Assembly: GCA_033239005.1 (NCBI GenBank)
Contig: BSQZ01000011.1
Location: 10,053,001 to 10,117,000 of the forward strand
Source: Lamellibrachia satsuma
Lineage: Eukaryota > Annelida > Polychaeta > Sabellida > Siboglinidae
DNA: 64,000 bases
Direction of reading: 5' to 3'
Shown here one piece after another: positions 12,861 through 26,065 of this stretch (within the stretch, counting starts at the first letter, position 1; the number at the start of each line of letters is the position of its first letter). The notes beneath the pieces are model-generated. The model did not search any database and had not been told where the DNA came from. It was given only the letters and a program-made list of their open reading frames with translations. A program made the translations under genes and the position numbers.

Positions 12861-13390
12861 TTCTGCAAATCAAGTCGCCAGACCATCTGCTGCTACTCAA
12901 GTCGCCGGACCATCTGGTGTCACTCAAGTCGCCGGACCATCTGCTGCTACTCAAGTCGCCGGACCATCTGCTGCCACTCAAGTCGCCGGATCGACAGTTG
13001 CCACTCAAGTCGCCAGACCATCTGCTGCCACTAAAATCAGCAGACCATCTGTAGCCACTCTAATCGCCAGACCGTTGCCGCCTCAACAAGCCACGGGATC
13101 ATCGACTGCTTGTGACGCGGCCATAGCCGACGCTATACCTGCTTGTTCGCCACCGCCGACACCTGAACCGTCCACGACCTCGTACGAGGAAGGCAGAGTC
13201 GGCCACTGTGCTTACTGCGTCACCTTTCAGTAAGGAACTCCATGAGAAGGAAACTCTAATCATGAGAAGGAAAAGACCGTCCATTGCAAGGGAAAGGTCA
13301 CCACAGGGATATAGGGCAGCCTTTCCGTGTGGTGAGGACGAGACAATAGAAGAAGACCTCAAGAAATGCGAATCCGAAATTGACTGAAAT
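12840..13390 (+). pseudogene. Pogo/Tigger-type transposase C-terminal tail, copy 1 (degenerate)
   Basis: A plus-strand relic homologous to 48185-48884. It has a VAGPSAATQ-type repeat block, a proline-rich linker (ACSPPPTPEPSTTS), and the 'PF.KELHEKETL' basic region broken by frameshifts. The zinc-ribbon part is lost: only the terminal CESEID-like residues remain before 13385. Such tails follow the DDE domain in pogo/Tigger-like transposases. No catalytic domain is present. Confidence 0.6.
12862..13078 (+). repeat. 27-bp coding-type minisatellite
   Basis: About eight imperfect 27-bp units of the type GTCGCCGGACCATCTGCTGC+TACTCAA. In the transposase-tail frame each unit encodes nine residues, VAGPSAATQ or VARPSAATQ. 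Shorter arrays are in copies 2 and 3. Confidence 0.9.
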
Positions 13391-14640
13391 GCATGAGGCA
13401 TGGATTGTACATGCTCGTTCTGTTGTTCTGTTTAGGCCATTGCGTAATGAACGCTACGTCGATTTATTTGAATTATATTATTACGTTAATGATACGTTGG
13501 TGGAGCTTTCATCGGCCCTTATAAAGATATTGTATTGGTTCGTGTACTATGCGCTTTTTGTATTAGTGTAGCCACGCTTAGCGAGAAAATCAGGACTATG
13601 TTGATAAGTATTGCGATGCTAAAGTAGCTACTATGTTTTATTGTATAATAACTTAAGTAATTATGCAGTTGAATATCTCCACACAGGTACACACAACAAT
13701 CCTCTTCATTTGTGGGCGCAATACTAATAACAATCCCATATGTTTGCCTAAAACCATGACGTTGGGGAAAGACGGTCTGTGGAACTTCTTGCTCCTGGGG
13801 TGGGGGAGGGGGGGGCGTCTTGTTTCAAGGCATATGGGACCGAAGCGTCGTGGGCGGACAAGCCGGGCCTCCCGTGAGGGAAACTAGATTTGTTTCACAA
13901 GGGAAGGGTCCTAGCCGTGGCGTGAAGAGATTCAATCGTATGAATCACTTATCGTTGTACATATCGACATAGGGTTTACTTAACCCGGACCTTATATTAG
14001 GTCCTCTGTATTATGATACTGGTGTGACCAATACCGTTCCAAAGGGTAACATTACCCTTGTATATCTACGATGTGTGGATAAACATTTGAATGTCATTGA
14101 TGATTATTAGTTATCCTAGTTTGGACATTTGAAATGTATTCACGATTGTGGATAATGATCTGAATGTCTTTGAAGTAGATTGTGACTGACGAGCCCTATG
14201 TTTTGTAAGCTACAATTATAGTAAATAATAATAGGGTTCTTATTGTATTCGTGTATATTATTATTATTTAGTACCTTCTCTAATTAATAGTGAATGTTTT
14301 TTGTTTTTGATATCCCTATGTCTCATACATCGAACAGTATACTGAATCCTAATACAAGTTCAGCTTCACCTGGCGTTTTTGACAAATGTCAGTCTACACT
14401 ATGAGCTATACATTGATTGTTGGTACGAAACGTCTGGATCTTTTGGCGACACCATAATGTCCCACGAATAAAGAGGACAATTTCTTTCATACTCAATATA
14501 TGTGCTTAGGTGATATACTTGAAGAATACAATGCTATGGTGCACTTTGTTTTCATTGTTTTTCTGTACCAAAGTACGGAAGCTACCATATGATTCGCACA
14601 GAGATTGAATACCCATAATTGCTGAATGTGTACCTTTAGA
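13391..14640. other. X module, middle: conserved non-coding block
   Basis: This aligns with 57715-59040 and partly with 48885-49450. A frame at 13380-13570 resembles one at 57695-57895, but the frames drift and I do not accept it as a gene. G-rich runs at 13797-13820 and 58128-58142 vary in length. I see no other feature. Confidence 0.5.
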
Positions 14641-14647
14641 TGTTGCG

Positions 14648-14992
14648 TTGGTCTTTACGTTGAAAAAGTTTTACAGAAAAGTAGCCTTGTCAGACAACAT
14701 GGTTGTTAATCATATAGCAAATACAATGACATTTGGTTATAGGTCCACTATGGATCAGCATGTAAGACACATTATGTCCAAATATAACGTGACACACCAT
14801 GAACTATTGTGTACGCCTATGAGTGATATTAAGCATAAATGTAAAGAAATGTGCATTATAAATGTAATTGCTACAAACTATGACTACGCAAATTTGATTT
14901 GTGAATTGGTGGTAATGAGAGATTGTAACAATGACGCTGGGTTAAATAAAGAAAAATGTAATGCTGTGATTTCATATCTCAGCACGAAATAA
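14648..14992 (+). CDS. Uncharacterised 114-codon open frame (doubtful)
   Basis: An open frame with six cysteines and no recognised domain. The paralogue at 59040-59390 keeps close similarity (AMDQ/TMDQ..RHIMSKYNVTHHELL, then CNNDA.LNKEKC..VISYLSTK and the same TAA) but is broken by an early frameshift and an in-frame TGA. The third unit (49440-49590) has a large deletion. It could be a decayed exon or element fragment; there is no clear start context and no proven splice sites. The minus strand holds the peptide-gene-like modules, so this would be antisense to them. Confidence 0.2.
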   Translation: MVFTLKKFYRKVALSDNMVVNHIANTMTFGYRSTMDQHVRHIMSKYNVTHHELLCTPMSDIKHKCKEMCIINVIATNYDYANLICELVVMRDCNNDAGLNKEKCNAVISYLSTK

Positions 14993-15735
14993 TTTGTGTT
15001 CTAACTGCTCTTTCCGATATGGAAATTTTCAACTTGTTTAATATGTACATGTTTGTGGATCTTGAGTCCGAATAAATATGGTAGTAATAATAAATGTTCA
15101 GGATGAACAATTATTAGGTACGACTCCTATCCAACTTGTTTTGTTATTGCACACCACAATACGTCTGAAGTATTATAGAATTAGAGCGTGCGTTACAAGA
15201 CCCGCATGGACGTTCCTGTTTTTGCCGTTTGTTTAACCTACACATAAACAAAGACTTTACCTTTTCTGATTCATCAGAATGTGAAGGTCGAAAAATGTCT
15301 TTTAGCTGTTGTCTTTGCTCCTGCACGCTGTTCAAATTTCTGATGCGGGGGTGTCAGTGTTGCCACGAAAAGCAATGCTACTTTGATGTCACTAGCTGGT
15401 ATTTAACATATCTCAATAAGCTGTGCGCGCACTTATCGGTTGCGAGCTCTTACGCACATTTACTCTACACCTAGCAAAATGAAACGTTGTAGGAATTCGG
15501 ATAAATCAAAGGTGTCTTTCTGCATATGTGGCCTTCACTGGAGCGATATATGAGTTGTCAGAGTTGAATTAAACGATGCACTATTACTACTATTGAACAA
15601 CATGTCGTTACGTTTAATGTAGTCCGACTGTCCTATCTCCTACGTGACGTTCGTGTAGCCCAGGTGTGTTGCATGGAACACGACGCGCACTTCGAACGTA
15701 CAACTGTGCTGCTCAATGTGCGCATGCGTACAGAT
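14993..15735. other. X module, right-middle: paralogous block without a supported gene
   Basis: This matches 59391-60130 and 49590-50300. On the minus strand a donor-like CAGAAAAG|GTAAAG occurs at about 15256-15270 after an open stretch (EEQRQ.LKD.FRPSHSDES-like). The paralogue at 59650 has a stop at the same place, so a coding exon is not supported. Confidence 0.35.
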
Positions 15736-16298
15736 AATAAGAAGATAAGATAAGAAGAATATTTGTATAGCGCCATAAATCTAGATAAATCCATTCGGAG
15801 GCGCTTAAAATATATTTATATGCTAAACATTGATAAGTTATGTAAATGATGATAAAGTAATTTAAATATAAGAGAATATATCATATTAAAAGAATAAGTT
15901 ATGTAAAAGATAATTATTAAAGATATATGATAATAAGTAATAAATAAGTAAAAAAAAAGGTGTAAAATTGATATCAAAACACGCAAAGATAATAATAGAA
16001 AAAATAAAATATTAAATATAATTAAATATTAAAAAAGCAAAATAAATAAAAATATAAATAGGTGGTGCTTAAGATACGTATGCAAATTGGAAGAGATGCA
16101 TTTTAATGAGTCTTTTAAAAGTCACTAGGCAAGAAATTGTCTTCATCTCGTTTAGAAATGCATTCCACATTCGTGGAGTTGAAACCGAGAAAGTTCTGTC
16201 ACCGTATCTGCTACGACATGGCGGCACATACAAATCATTGTTTGTAGCCGAACGCAATACACGAGTAGCTCTTTGTTCGTGGAGTAGGTTAGTTATGT
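15736..16298 (-). mobile_element. L2-like LINE 3' fragment with target duplication
   Basis: The minus strand encodes a LINE C-terminus (LYVPPCRSRYGDRTFSV.TPRMWN, then a FKRLIKMHLF-type end) at 16257-16069. A 3' UTR containing GGCGCTATACAAATA and a repetitive tail (TTCTTATCTTATC) follow. TACAGAT flanks both sides (15729-15735 and 16299-16305). The paralogous site near 60130 is empty. Confidence 0.85.
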
Positions 16299-16394
16299 TA
16301 CAGATTAAAGATTAAACGTATCGTAAAAGTTTAACCAATATCAATTTATTATTACAGCATGTTATTTTAGAAAGATAATACGGTCGGAACGTAC

Positions 16395-16512
16395 ATCGTA
16401 GCTAGCGGCTGACTTCGACTGCCAGATGATGCAGCTTTACATCAAATCTCTAAAACAACAGTGTCCGCGTGATCATTGAATCGTCATTAAGTGGTCCTAT
16501 TTATATATAAAT
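16395..16512 (-). promoter_or_regulatory. Second exon-1/promoter-like region (X module 1)
   Basis: Homologous to exon 1 and its upstream DNA in copies A-D. A TATA-like stretch GATTTATATATAAATA lies at 16497-16512. The donor has decayed from CGAG|GTAAGT to CGAT|GTACGT at 16389-16397. The same state is found at 60226, so the change is old. Confidence 0.4.
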
Positions 16513-16634
16513 CTTAGGCGATCATGCCAAGACAAAGCAAATATTAAATTACATACATAAATTACGGCTCTCGCGGCCAAAAAAACTATAGGTCTTAGAA
16601 TTAATCCAGAAAATCGTCAAACCCATTAATTTAG

Positions 16635-17665
16635 AGTTGAATTGAATTGAAAACCTTTATTGTCCATTAAATGGAAATTTTTCTTTACTTTGCTTACACA
16701 CACACAACTGCTCATTTAATCAGCTGAACCATGACTTCCTTGGACATGATATACAACAGCAAGTTCAGGCACTAGAATTCAATATGCTTATGGCTGATGT
16801 AACGAAATACCTCTTGTAACAGTTTTTGCGTGCCAGGGGCATTCTGAGTCGTCGACCACACGGGGGAGTTTCAAAAGCAGAATTGGGTGGATGAGTGGGT
16901 CATGGTGAAATTGAAAAGCTTTCCTTCACGAAGCCTGCTGATAAAGATCACACATCTGCAGTTGGTTGATACCAACAATTTTGCCCCCCCCACGGTTGAC
17001 CACCCGAGACAGCCTTGCTTTGTTCTTGACAGACAAATTGCCATACCACGACACTAGGTTAAAAGAAAGTACACTTTCAATCAAAGATATGTACACCAAC
17101 TGCAGAACCTCTGTGCTGGCATTGAAGCTCCTTAATTTCCGGGGCAAAAATAGACGTCGTTGTGCTTTTCTTGTGTATGTGGATTACATTGTCAGTGAAG
17201 GTAAGGTTTTCATCAGCAACAGTAACAAGATATTTGAAAGTGGATACTGTTTCCACAGTCCGCCAATTGATCATCAGTGGTTGAGAAAGAGGATGCGATG
17301 CACCCTTGACTCGACTACGTCCAAAGCACATCTCTTGTGTTTTCTGGGCATTGAGCTCAAGAAAACAGTTGTCAAACCAGGATACAAGTATTTCAACAAA
17401 CTGGTAATACTGTGAACGTGATAATTCATCTTTGAGTCATGCAAATAGTACTATGTCATCAGCATATTTAATGAGCTTGAGCACAGCATTATTATAATTT
17501 ATTTCATTTACATATACTAAAATAGAAGAGGGGCAACACACACCTGGGGAGCACCTGCGTTAGGACAAGTTCCTTAGACATAACTGAACCATCAGGCAGG
17601 ACTGTTCGCTCAGAGAGTGAGCCTCCCAGGCAAATCGATTTCGCCTGTGAATTATACATGTCTTA
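16635..17665 (-). mobile_element. LINE 3' portion (RT palm/thumb to 3' end)
   Basis: Minus strand, right to left: a YADDIVLFA-type catalytic box near 17440-17470, LNAQKTQEMCFGRSRVKGA, VETVSTFKYL, FLRKLRSFN.ST..LQLVY.SLIESVLSFNLVSWYGNL, then a 3' UTR ending GGACAATAAAGGTTTTCAAT followed by AATTC-type repeats. Several frameshifts and a stop. Clade not assigned. A 50-bp remnant of the same 3' end is at 60425-60475. Confidence 0.75.
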
Positions 17666-17689
17666 GCAAGGTTTAATTTCATATTTTTC

Positions 17690-17940
17690 GTCCACGTTTC
17701 CATGTCCTATGTGTATGCATTTACATTTCCCACAATTGAATAATAACATTTGCCATTTCCAGACCATTTGACCAATATGTCTACATCATTTTGCAAAACC
17801 TGTTTATTTCCTTCTGTTTTCTGAATATGTGTGTATAATTTGCGAATGTCAGTACTTACTTGGTGCATCATCTTCCAAATCGTTTATAAATATTAATATT
17901 AATATAGGTCTTAAATCTCCTAATAGTTATGGAATTCCAG
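17690..17940 (-). mobile_element. CR1 internal fragment
   Basis: Resembles the CR1 region around the thumb (matching 18700-18900 and 8230-8430). Short and decayed. Confidence 0.6.
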
Positions 17941-17954
17941 TAGTTATTAATTTA

Positions 17955-18985
17955 TTAACTTACTAGCCAAGTTTAACAAGATTGCCATCCCAAACAACAA
18001 GTTCCAGTTGGCAAGTGGACAAGGAAGCCTTTGGCTTATCGAGATTCCAACAATTTTCCCATCTATGTGTAGCCCGCCCTTATCAAATATCTGTCAATTC
18101 TATGTTTAAACATGCTCACTCTACTAGCATTACCACAATCATTTGGCAGTTTGTTCCATTCATTTATCACCCTCAGTGAGAAAGAGTACTTTCTCATGTC
18201 CAACCTACACTGCTCCTTAACTAATGCTGCTTTGTATCCTCTTGTTCTACTGCCTTCTTTAAGTTTGTAGAACATGTTCCTATCAACATGTTCATAACTG
18301 TTCACTATTTTAAACACTTCTATTTGGTCTCCTCTTAGTCTCCTTGTTTCTAGTGTTGTCAAACCACATTGTAATAAGCGACTTTCATAACTAAGGTCTC
18401 TCAATTCTGGAATCATTTTAGTTGCTCTTCGTTTTTGTCTATGTCCGTTTTACTATACGGCCTCCATGCTTGAATACATTATTCCAAATGTGGTCTAACT
18501 ATTGCTTTGTACAAGGGTACACTTAGCTGTTTCTCCTTATACATGAGAGTTCCCCTAATTAGCCATAGAATTTGATTTCCTTTCGAAGCAGCAATCCCAC
18601 ATTGCTCTGAAACTTTCATGTCAGCACTAAATGTTACTCCTAAGTCCTTTTGTTGTGTGGTTCTACCTAGTACAGCATCCCCCATTTTATATCCTTCGTC
18701 CATTTTTCCATGTCCTATGTGTATACATTTACACTTCCCAACATTGAATAACATTTGCCATTTTTCTGACCATTTAACTAATTTATCTAGATCATCGTGT
18801 AAACTTTGTTTATCTGCATAATTAGTAACTTTCTGAATACTTTTGTGTCATCTGCCAATTTGAGTACTTTGCTAGATATGTCATCTTCCAAATCATTTAT
18901 ATATTTATATTAAAAAGAACAAAGGGCCTAATACTGATTCCTGTGATACCCCACTCAAAACCGATTTCCAGTTTGAAATTTCTGT
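17955..18985 (-). mobile_element. CR1 LINE, 5' truncated
   Basis: Minus-strand C-terminal third of ORF2: SNWKSVL-type start at 18960, [65 protein letters not shown], and EWNKLPNDC near the end. A 3' UTR and a single tail unit follow. A frameshift at about 18420-18480 separates two open parts. Clearly related to, but diverged from, the 4.5-8.2 kb element. Confidence 0.88.
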
Positions 18986-18989
18986 CTGT

Positions 18990-19330
18990 GAGGCCTGACT
19001 CCATACAACCTTGGCCGGCGTTGCACGGACAAAAGACAGCCACTGCAACAGATTATGACTCTTTGCACTACCCAGTCAAGCTTTGGGAGGGCAATGCCAA
19101 TGGCAGTTACAACGTCATGCCCCACTGCCGGTTTCACGAAGCGATCGTACCTACGACGGAACGTCTGATGACGTTTAACGCTGATCACGTAACTCAGACC
19201 AACTGTAGAAACCAAGTATAGCGTTGTTAACAATCGTACGTAACTACGAACTCCTACTGTTCCGAGTTACGAGTTAATCTAAGTCAAACATCCACATAGG
19301 TTCATTCGTAATGTTCCCCACTTCCGGGGA
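18990..19330 (+). mobile_element. Ty3/gypsy-associated repeat (possible LTR or leader)
   Basis: This resembles 61670-61860: ACGTCATGCCCCACTGCC against TTTATGCCCAACTGCCTGTT, and then GATGACGTTTAACGCTGAT. Both copies lie upstream of gypsy pol fragments. No LTR ends can be defined. Confidence 0.3.
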
Positions 19331-19454
19331 ATTGTTATATTTAATGTAAGAACCATCTCTGTGGGCTCCTGGCAGCGCCTAAAAATGCCGGGCCCTTACA
19401 TAGGAAACTGACGGAGATATGAAGGAATGTAGACATACATACAGAATCACAAAC

Positions 19455-19690
19455 TACTTTCTGATATAGATGCTTTACTAGGAAATCCACATTTTGAATA
19501 CAAAGTATGTTCTGATATAGATGCTTTACTAGGAAATCCACATTTTGAATACAAAGTATGTTAAGCTGGTCTGTATTTGTCTTATTTCTTCTTCGAACCC
19601 CTTTTAGATAACATCTGCCTTTGAATGGTGCTCCAGGTCTTTTAGATAACATCTGCCTTTGAATGGTGCTCCAGGTCTTTTAGATAACAT
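19455..19690 (-). mobile_element. CR1 RT fragment with local tandem duplications
   Basis: The minus strand encodes NVDFLVKHLYQ twice (a unit of about 52 bp at 19460-19560) and APFKGRCYL-type sequence in about 2.5 units of 37 bp (19612-19690). Both correspond to the CR1 segment around the 'VPFEWTEANII' and 'VDFLVKHKLL' motifs. Confidence 0.6.
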
Positions 19691-20010
19691 CTGCCTTTGA
19701 ATTGTGCTCCACTCGGGCGCCAAGGTCTGTGTACCAAATCAAGCAGTAATAACTATACCGGGGGCCATCCAGTTGCTGGCCTGGTACAGTTTCCAAGAAA
19801 AGACAGCTTCGCAAAAACTGGAGGGATTGAATCCTTGCACCCGCCAGCCGCTGCAGCCAAGGTTGTATGGGGTCAGACAGTTTTGGTGGAGCAAGTAGAC
19901 GGTACCTTACCACATGATGTGGTTGTGTTAGCTTCCTGTGCGGAGGTGTTGCTCGAAGGATACCCCCTAACTTATGGTCCTAGGTCAAAGCACATCTCGA
20001 CAAACTGATC
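19691..20010 (+). mobile_element. Ty3/gypsy pol leader fragment
   Basis: Homologous to 28390-28700. It ends with HISTN, corresponding to the segment before the RT 'INAHLDKLIA' motif, and is then interrupted by unrelated DNA. Confidence 0.5.
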
Positions 20011-20640
20011 GCCAAGAAGGCAGTAGTTTTAGTTGAGCCATTCTTTATTCTTTTTGGTATGTAGGCACAATCATATTCTTAAATAAAAATTGTTTTACTC
20101 GCATAAACAATGATTATTAGTAGATCATTTTATATAAAGATACTATATCTAGTATGCATATATACTGATATGGAGCTGACTTAAATAGGTTTGGTAAGGC
20201 CAATCGCTACCAGTGTAATTAACTGTTCATATTTTCCATTGTAGCTATCCGATATCCCAATTGGCTTTGAAACAATAATTCTTTGATGTATTTGGGGATA
20301 AAGAACTTTCACTTTAATTTTTTATTTTTTATTAACTTATCATTAATGCACGAAGTGGCGTAAATAATCTTCTTCCTTCTTAAACCATTTGCAGGTGCAC
20401 AGAAAATAAAGTCTGGTCACATGCGTTGATAGTTTATTCACAAGCAGACTTTAATCACAAACATCAACGTTTTCTAAAAACATAAAACAAACACCTTTAG
20501 CACACATTTTCTAACAGCTGTGACAAATGGCAGTTATTGTACGTCAAACGTGTTCTAATAACATGTTCAATCATTGGGTGGTACCATCTAACTGTCGCTG
20601 CTGTAGTTTCCTGGGAAATATGGGTGACTCAACTAACCCA
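20011..20640. other. Unassigned AT-rich insert inside gypsy sequence
   Basis: About 630 bp between the gypsy leader and RT pieces. No coding potential, no recognised repeat and no clear flanking duplication. Confidence 0.4.
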
Positions 20641-22245
20641 GTGGCTCAACTAACATTGCTTTTCCCTATTTCTCGACGATCGACCTGGCGGACAGCTATC
20701 ACCATATCAGAGTATCTATCGTATCTGCAGATGGTGTCGCATTAGATCCTGACAAGAAAGCAGCTATCCTGAAAATGGAGACACCAACGTCTAAGAAAAA
20801 GTTTCAATCTTTCATGGGTTTGGCTGGATACTATCGTCGCTTTGTTCATATGTTTTCCCAGATTACGACGCCACTACACAGGCTCATCAGGAATACAAAC
20901 ACAAAGTAAGAGACCAAGAAGAAACAACCAAAACCCGAACACACCGAAGACAATCGCCCAATAACACAGAAATGGGACGAAGATACGCAGGAGGTGTTCG
21001 AGGAGCTGAAAACGCGCGGCACGTCCAGTTCCATCTTAGACTATAACGACTTTTCACGCGTGGAGACAGACGGCAGCCATCACGATCTTGGTGTTTTGTT
21101 GTCCCGGGACATGTAGGGCGTGAGAGGTGATAGCATACGCCATTGGCTTATTGCGACCAACCGACCAGAATATGCACAATTACAGTGCGATTAAACTATA
21201 ACTTTTCGCTCTGAAGTGGGCGGTTTCAGACAAGATCAAGTATTATCTTTTGGTAACAACCCACTGACTTACCTGAAGACTGCCGCACATGGATCTATAG
21301 AGCTTCGGTGGGTAGCTCAGCTGGCCGGCTTTGAGTTTAACATAGTCCATCGCAATAGGAATGCAAATGCCAGTGCCGATGTCCTCAGTCGGAGAGGAAG
21401 TATGGGTGAACTCCGGGAACATTTCCGTGTACTACAACCCCTGGTTCTATCACCAGAGATCCGCAACAATTACGCAGTGCGCGTGTTGTCAGAATCTACT
21501 GGCCTGGAGGAAGAGCCAACAGCTTCATCGCTAACCCACCCCTCCTATTCTAAGGATGAATTGGAAAATCTACAATCACCGGATCGGGTGCTGTCATGTA
21601 TCAAACACTCATGGTCGACATGCCCTGAAGAAGGAGCCCGGCCTCCAAGTTGGAGACTGACGGAGTGTTCTACCGCACGCAGGGTGAGCTTAGCAAGCGG
21701 CACCTACATATACTCCTCCCTGAATATTTGCGAGATACCGCGCAGAGCCTCCACGACATGTCACGACGCCAAGGCTCCGAGAGAACACTGGTACTGGTCA
21801 AAAAGAAGTGTTCGTGGCCAGGCATGGCAAGCGATGTCACGAGATATGTGTCACTGCCAGAGCTCCGTTGCCGAAGGTGCGACCGCCAATTAGCAGACTG
21901 ATTTGAAATATACGTCTCGCTGCCCCAAATTCTCGCCGTCGATTACAGTAAGGTAGACATGGCAAGTGACGGACGGGAGGACGTTCTCGTGATGACTGAT
22001 GTATTTAAGAAGCACAGTATTGCAGTTCCTGCGAGAAGCCAGTCTGCCGCCACAACTGCTAAGGTCTTGGTGAAAGAGTGGGTCAGTGCATTTGGAGTGC
22101 CTTACCAGCTCCACAGTGATCAAGGTCGGAGATTCGCAGCTGCCGTCATCCACCAGCTCTGCAAGCTGAACGACATACACAAGTCCAAGACAACAACTTG
22201 CCACCCGGAAGGAAACTGACAGGGCGATAGTTTGAACAGGACCCT
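20641..22245 (+). pseudogene. Ty3/gypsy pol: RT, RNase H and integrase (broken)
   Basis: In order: RT fragments (STIDLADSYHHIRVS, then KKKFQSFMGLAGYYRRFV) at 20675-20900, with the RT catalytic part deleted between them; RNase H (ETDGSHHDLGVLLS, NNPLTYLKTA, IELRWVAQLAGFEFNIVHRN); an integrase N-terminal region (LHDMSRRQGSERTLVLVKK) at 21740-21800; and an integrase core with VMTDVFKKHSIAV, LHSDQGRRF and CHPEGN supplying the D-D-E triad (21905-22220). Multiple frameshifts and stops. No LTRs identified. Confidence 0.85.
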
Positions 22246-22249
22246 TTAC

Positions 22250-23692
<1,443 letters not shown>

Positions 23693-23699
23693 CTATAAA

Positions 23700-24064
23700 A
23701 TCTTCAAATTGAACAAAGTTACATTTGAATGGATGTGTTATGTAATGTAGGGAATGTGTGAAACACCTCTTTTTAGAATATGTTCACCTTTTATTGCGAA
23801 TACAGATAGTGTTATGTATGACAGAGTGCTAAAATACGTTAGGATTACTAAGAAATATCATGAAACACAATCAAAATGCAGCATGTTGTCTTGTATTCGC
23901 AGTATGTTAACTTTGTCAGTATTCGTGCGAGCACATAACCCCCGTCACCAATTCAATTGATTCCATGTGAGCCGTCTGCTGCTAAATCTTACGTTATGTT
24001 AACATCTACAGCACAGTCGTGTTTTGAAACAACGCTTTGGAACCACTACAATATTACTATCAAG
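23700..24064 (-). other. 3' flank of peptide gene copy B
   Basis: Paralogous to 39440-39810 behind copy C. It should include the 3' UTR. I could not identify a convincing AATAAA signal. Confidence 0.4.
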
Positions 24065-24304
24065 TTATGTGGGCTGCTCAGAGTACTTGGCATAATCAGC
24101 ATCAGCATTTATACAGTCGGCAATGCACATAGTTTTTATATGGAAGCAGTAAATCAGCTTTTGTCTTAATGTCAATTCCAGGCAGGCACGACATCGTTCA
24201 AAAGCTTTAATACAATCATCGGCACAGCGAATGATTTCTTCTAAGGTTGGCGGCTCCGTTGTAGCCAACGCGCCAAACAGAGACAAGACGATCAACAGTG
24301 TCAT
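24065..24304 (-). CDS. Cys-rich secreted peptide, copy B, coding exon 3
   Basis: This 79-codon exon starts at the ATG after the acceptor TTCTTTATACAG (24305-24316) and ends with a stop at 24065. An upstream in-frame extension to 24358 is intronic. The signal segment MTLLIVLSLFGALA is followed by TTEPPTLEEIIR and seven cysteines at spacing x3, x6, x2, x11, x6, x3. Its C-terminal tail (about 16 residues, rich in D, A and Y) is longer than in C and D. All seven cysteines are retained; the odd number predicts one free or intermolecular thiol. Joined to exon 2 (26193-26204) it gives about 83 residues. Secreted; function unknown. Confidence 0.75.
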   Translation of the reverse strand: MTLLIVLSLFGALATTEPPTLEEIIRCADDCIKAFERCRACLELTLRQKLIYCFHIKTMCIADCINADADYAKYSEQPT

Positions 24305-24539
24305 CTGTATAAAGAAACAGATAATATACCTAAAATACAATGCATTATATGGCATCAATAAACGGTACTGATTGATATTCAGTGTCCTTGTTTAATGTAC
24401 TGGTGCCACGTGGCCTCCTGGCTTAGATTGTAACGTAATGGTCGTGTGAGAATAATAATTATTACAAACATCCTTTTTCTGCATCAAATCAACATATTTC
24501 AAAATAGTCCGGTTGGACATGGAATGTTTCAACATACTA

Positions 24540-24540
<1 letters not shown>

Positions 24541-24619
<79 letters not shown>
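24541..24619. repeat. (AT)n microsatellite
   Basis: Pure AT run in intron 2 of copy B at the position of the longer array in copy A. Confidence 0.97.
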
Positions 24620-24630
<11 letters not shown>

Positions 24631-25821
24631 ATGTATGTATGTATGTAGTTATGTAGGTAGGTAGGTAGGTAGGAAGGTAGGTAGGTTTTTCGGAGAATGG
24701 GTGTATTAGGTCCAAGTATCCCTTGAAGAATATAAAAGGTTGAACCCTGACCTTTTATGATGACTTTTCATATGAATCATCTTACTCCTTTAGGGTAAAT
24801 GGTAACCTCGTTATTTAATGTCCCAACTGTTATTGTCTAATGCAACACTAAGAACTGAAGTGTTCAAAGCTAACCCTTGCCTACTTTATTTTTTGTTATA
24901 GCACCAGCATTATTGACCAGCAAGACACTGGAACTGTTGCATTCCTGCGACATTAAGCCATAAGGCTAGACGAAGTCGTTGTGTTCTATGGGACTTTGAG
25001 TAGTTCTAAAATGTCTGTGTCCGGGCGGTGAAAATCTGGGTTTCATATAGAAGTTCCTGATATACATGCATATTGTCAGTATTCTCCATGGAGAATAGTA
25101 GTGCATCTGGCGGAACTGATATCTTAAAATATAAAATTTGTAGTGTTTTTACATATCAATCACATGTTATTGATAATGGTGCCAGCCAGTCTGTATGATT
25201 CACTCTGGCAATATGATATAACCGGTCGTCCTGGATGCATTCACCGTTGATGCCTTTTAGCTTTAGCCTTGTGGATCTTGGGTAATAAATATATTAGACG
25301 TGGTCTTTGGATTAACCGATTATCCAAATATTCCCTTTGTTTCATTGAGATGTAGCATGTTTTATAGCCGAGATGCGGATTGCGGCCTGTGGACACACCA
25401 GTTTATACAAACTTGGTATAATGTTTCTTGTTCTCTAGCTGGCTATTCGCCTCTGCTATATGATAAAAGTCGCCAAGCCTTTATCAGCAGGTACAATGAT
25501 GGTAGCTAGATTGTACCTAAGTGCAGATATCTCCGAATAGTGTAAATCTTATAAGGTACTTGCGATGTTCCGATGTTTATTGGTTACCGAGCATTTATCT
25601 TTTAGTTGTTCTAATTTAGAATTAATATCCTCATTAACAGGAGGCGAATTCCAATTAATTTTGCTGTAAAGTTCTCTTTTGCTTTAGAAGATTTTGTCCA
25701 TTGGAAAATATGTTTGGCGAATATCTGAATTGAAGCTTGTACATAATCTTCATCATTAGTCTGTGGTGTTGGTATAAACTTCAATTTAACTTCCGTATGT
25801 GTTTCTGGTAAAACAATTGCG

Positions 25822-25824
25822 TGT

Positions 25825-25873
<49 letters not shown>

Positions 25874-25905
25874 TTTGTGTGTGTGTGTGTGTGGGTGCGT
25901 GTGCG

Positions 25906-25956
<51 letters not shown>

Positions 25957-26065
25957 ACTTGTTTGTGTATGTTTGTGCGTGTGAGTGTGTGTGTATGCGT
26001 GTGTTTGTGTGTGCGCGCGCGCACGCGTGTGTGTGTGAGAGAGAGAGTGAGAGAGAGAGAGAGGG
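25822..26065. repeat. (GT)n with GA tail
   Basis: Interrupted GT repeats followed by GAGAGA units, paralogous to 2186-2800 and much shorter. Confidence 0.97.

Noticed and set aside
13380..13571. 63-codon hydrophobic frame after the transposase tail
   Set aside because: Frame and length are not maintained in the 48.9- and 57.7-kb paralogues.
15144..15335. Minus-strand exon ending at a GTAAAG donor
   Set aside because: The paralogue at 59.7 kb has a stop at the same place and no upstream acceptor is consistent among copies.
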